A stretch of DNA of 32,107 bases from an uncultured Bacteroidota bacterium (GTDB lineage Bacteria > Bacteroidota > Bacteroidia > Chitinophagales > Chitinophagaceae). Under the pieces are notes generated by a model that had not been told where the DNA came from, did not search any database, and saw only the letters and a list, made by a program, of their open reading frames with translations. This document shows, in pieces, positions 31,987-32,107 of this stretch (its first letter is position 1; each line of letters begins with the position of its first letter). The translations under genes were made by a program, and so were the position numbers. Where the stretch lies: the NCBI GenBank assembly GCA_903881585.1, contig CAIRTW010000096.1, forward strand, positions 1 through 32,107, read 5' to 3'.

Positions 31987-32107
31987 AAAACGGCACTAAA
32001 GCTATTCATATAATAGTCGAAGGATGTGAGCGTTTTTATAGTTTCATTTTCAATGCTTTTTACTAGATCGGCAACTTTATCAGAAAGGTCATCAAGAGTC
32101 GGGAATA
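31983..32107 (-). CDS. C-terminal end of an unknown protein, cut by window edge
   Basis: The minus strand is open from the window edge to a TAA at 31983-31985, giving at least 40 codons. The visible end is helical and acidic, with Leu-Asp-Asp-Leu-Ser-Asp-Lys-Val-Ala-Asp-Leu and a Tyr-Tyr-Met-Asn-Ser-Phe tail. I do not recognise it. Its stop overlaps the stop of the truncated PIN toxin gene by 4 bp, so the two genes meet tail to tail at what may be a rearrangement joint. Frame length alone gives weak support. Confidence 0.45.
   Translation of the reverse strand, partial: FPTLDDLSDKVADLVKSIENETIKTLTSFDYYMNSFSAVF

Noticed and set aside
1-32107. tRNA, rRNA or tmRNA genes
   Set aside because: I looked in the intergenic gaps for clover-leaf arms and the TTCGANNC-type T-loop and found none that fit; no rRNA-like blocks are present.

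Overview
The window looks like chromosomal DNA of a Bacteroidota bacterium, most likely near Chitinophagaceae. The sequence signs are repeated TAnnTTTG promoter boxes (the -7 element of this phylum) just upstream of genes, weak Shine-Dalgarno signals, many Cys-lipidated or signal-peptide envelope proteins, a menaquinone methyltransferase and a GldA-type gliding ABC ATPase. The genus is inference. I saw no rRNA, tRNA, CRISPR array, phage genes or complete insertion sequence.

Region by region. 1-2700: two small lipoproteins converge on a nucleoid-associated NdpA/YejK-type protein. 2930-4805: an OmpA protein with an OmpA domain at each end of a long Lys/Ala repeat linker. 4993-9306: a lipid-anchored M28 peptidase, a membrane fatty-acid hydroxylase/sterol-desaturase protein, the ribosome-assembly GTPase EngB, and divergent MenG/UbiE. 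9371-10378: an AT-rich DUF1016/YhcG-like gene broken by one amber codon and lacking the usual nuclease half. 10520-13185: a second M28 peptidase and a lone OppC-type permease whose 5' end runs into a dispersed repeat. 13196-13363: a compact structured stretch that may be a group II intron fragment. 13364-16159: an acyltransferase-3 protein, two outer-membrane beta-barrel candidates and a two-helix membrane peptide. 16329-20548: thymidine kinase, a TolC channel, an inositol-monophosphatase family enzyme and thiamine-monophosphate kinase, separated by AT-rich inverted repeats. 20678-24715: an EGF-containing lipoprotein, GldA, and an MBOAT + SGNH pair likely to O-acylate a surface glycan. 24893-29335: a small membrane protein, a penicillin-acylase family protein and a secreted C1 peptidase. 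29465-31464: two tandem OmpA lipoproteins. 31571-31986: an antitoxin/PIN toxin pair whose toxin is truncated, abutting an unknown convergent gene cut by the window edge.

Taken together this is a housekeeping and envelope region: exported hydrolases (two M28, one C1, one S45), peptidoglycan-binding OmpA proteins, beta-barrels and surface-modification enzymes among single metabolic genes. The accessory signal lies between the genes. An approximately 120-bp repeat occurs twice in opposite orientation; its 10-bp stem keeps perfect pairing through two compensatory changes and is capped by the hyperstable GCGAAGC mini-hairpin motif. The other accessory signals are a family of GATAGCTATC palindromes, a perfect 24-bp inverted repeat between the thymidine kinase and TolC genes, and decaying mobile or defence-type genes at 9.4-10.4 kb and 31.6-32.1 kb.
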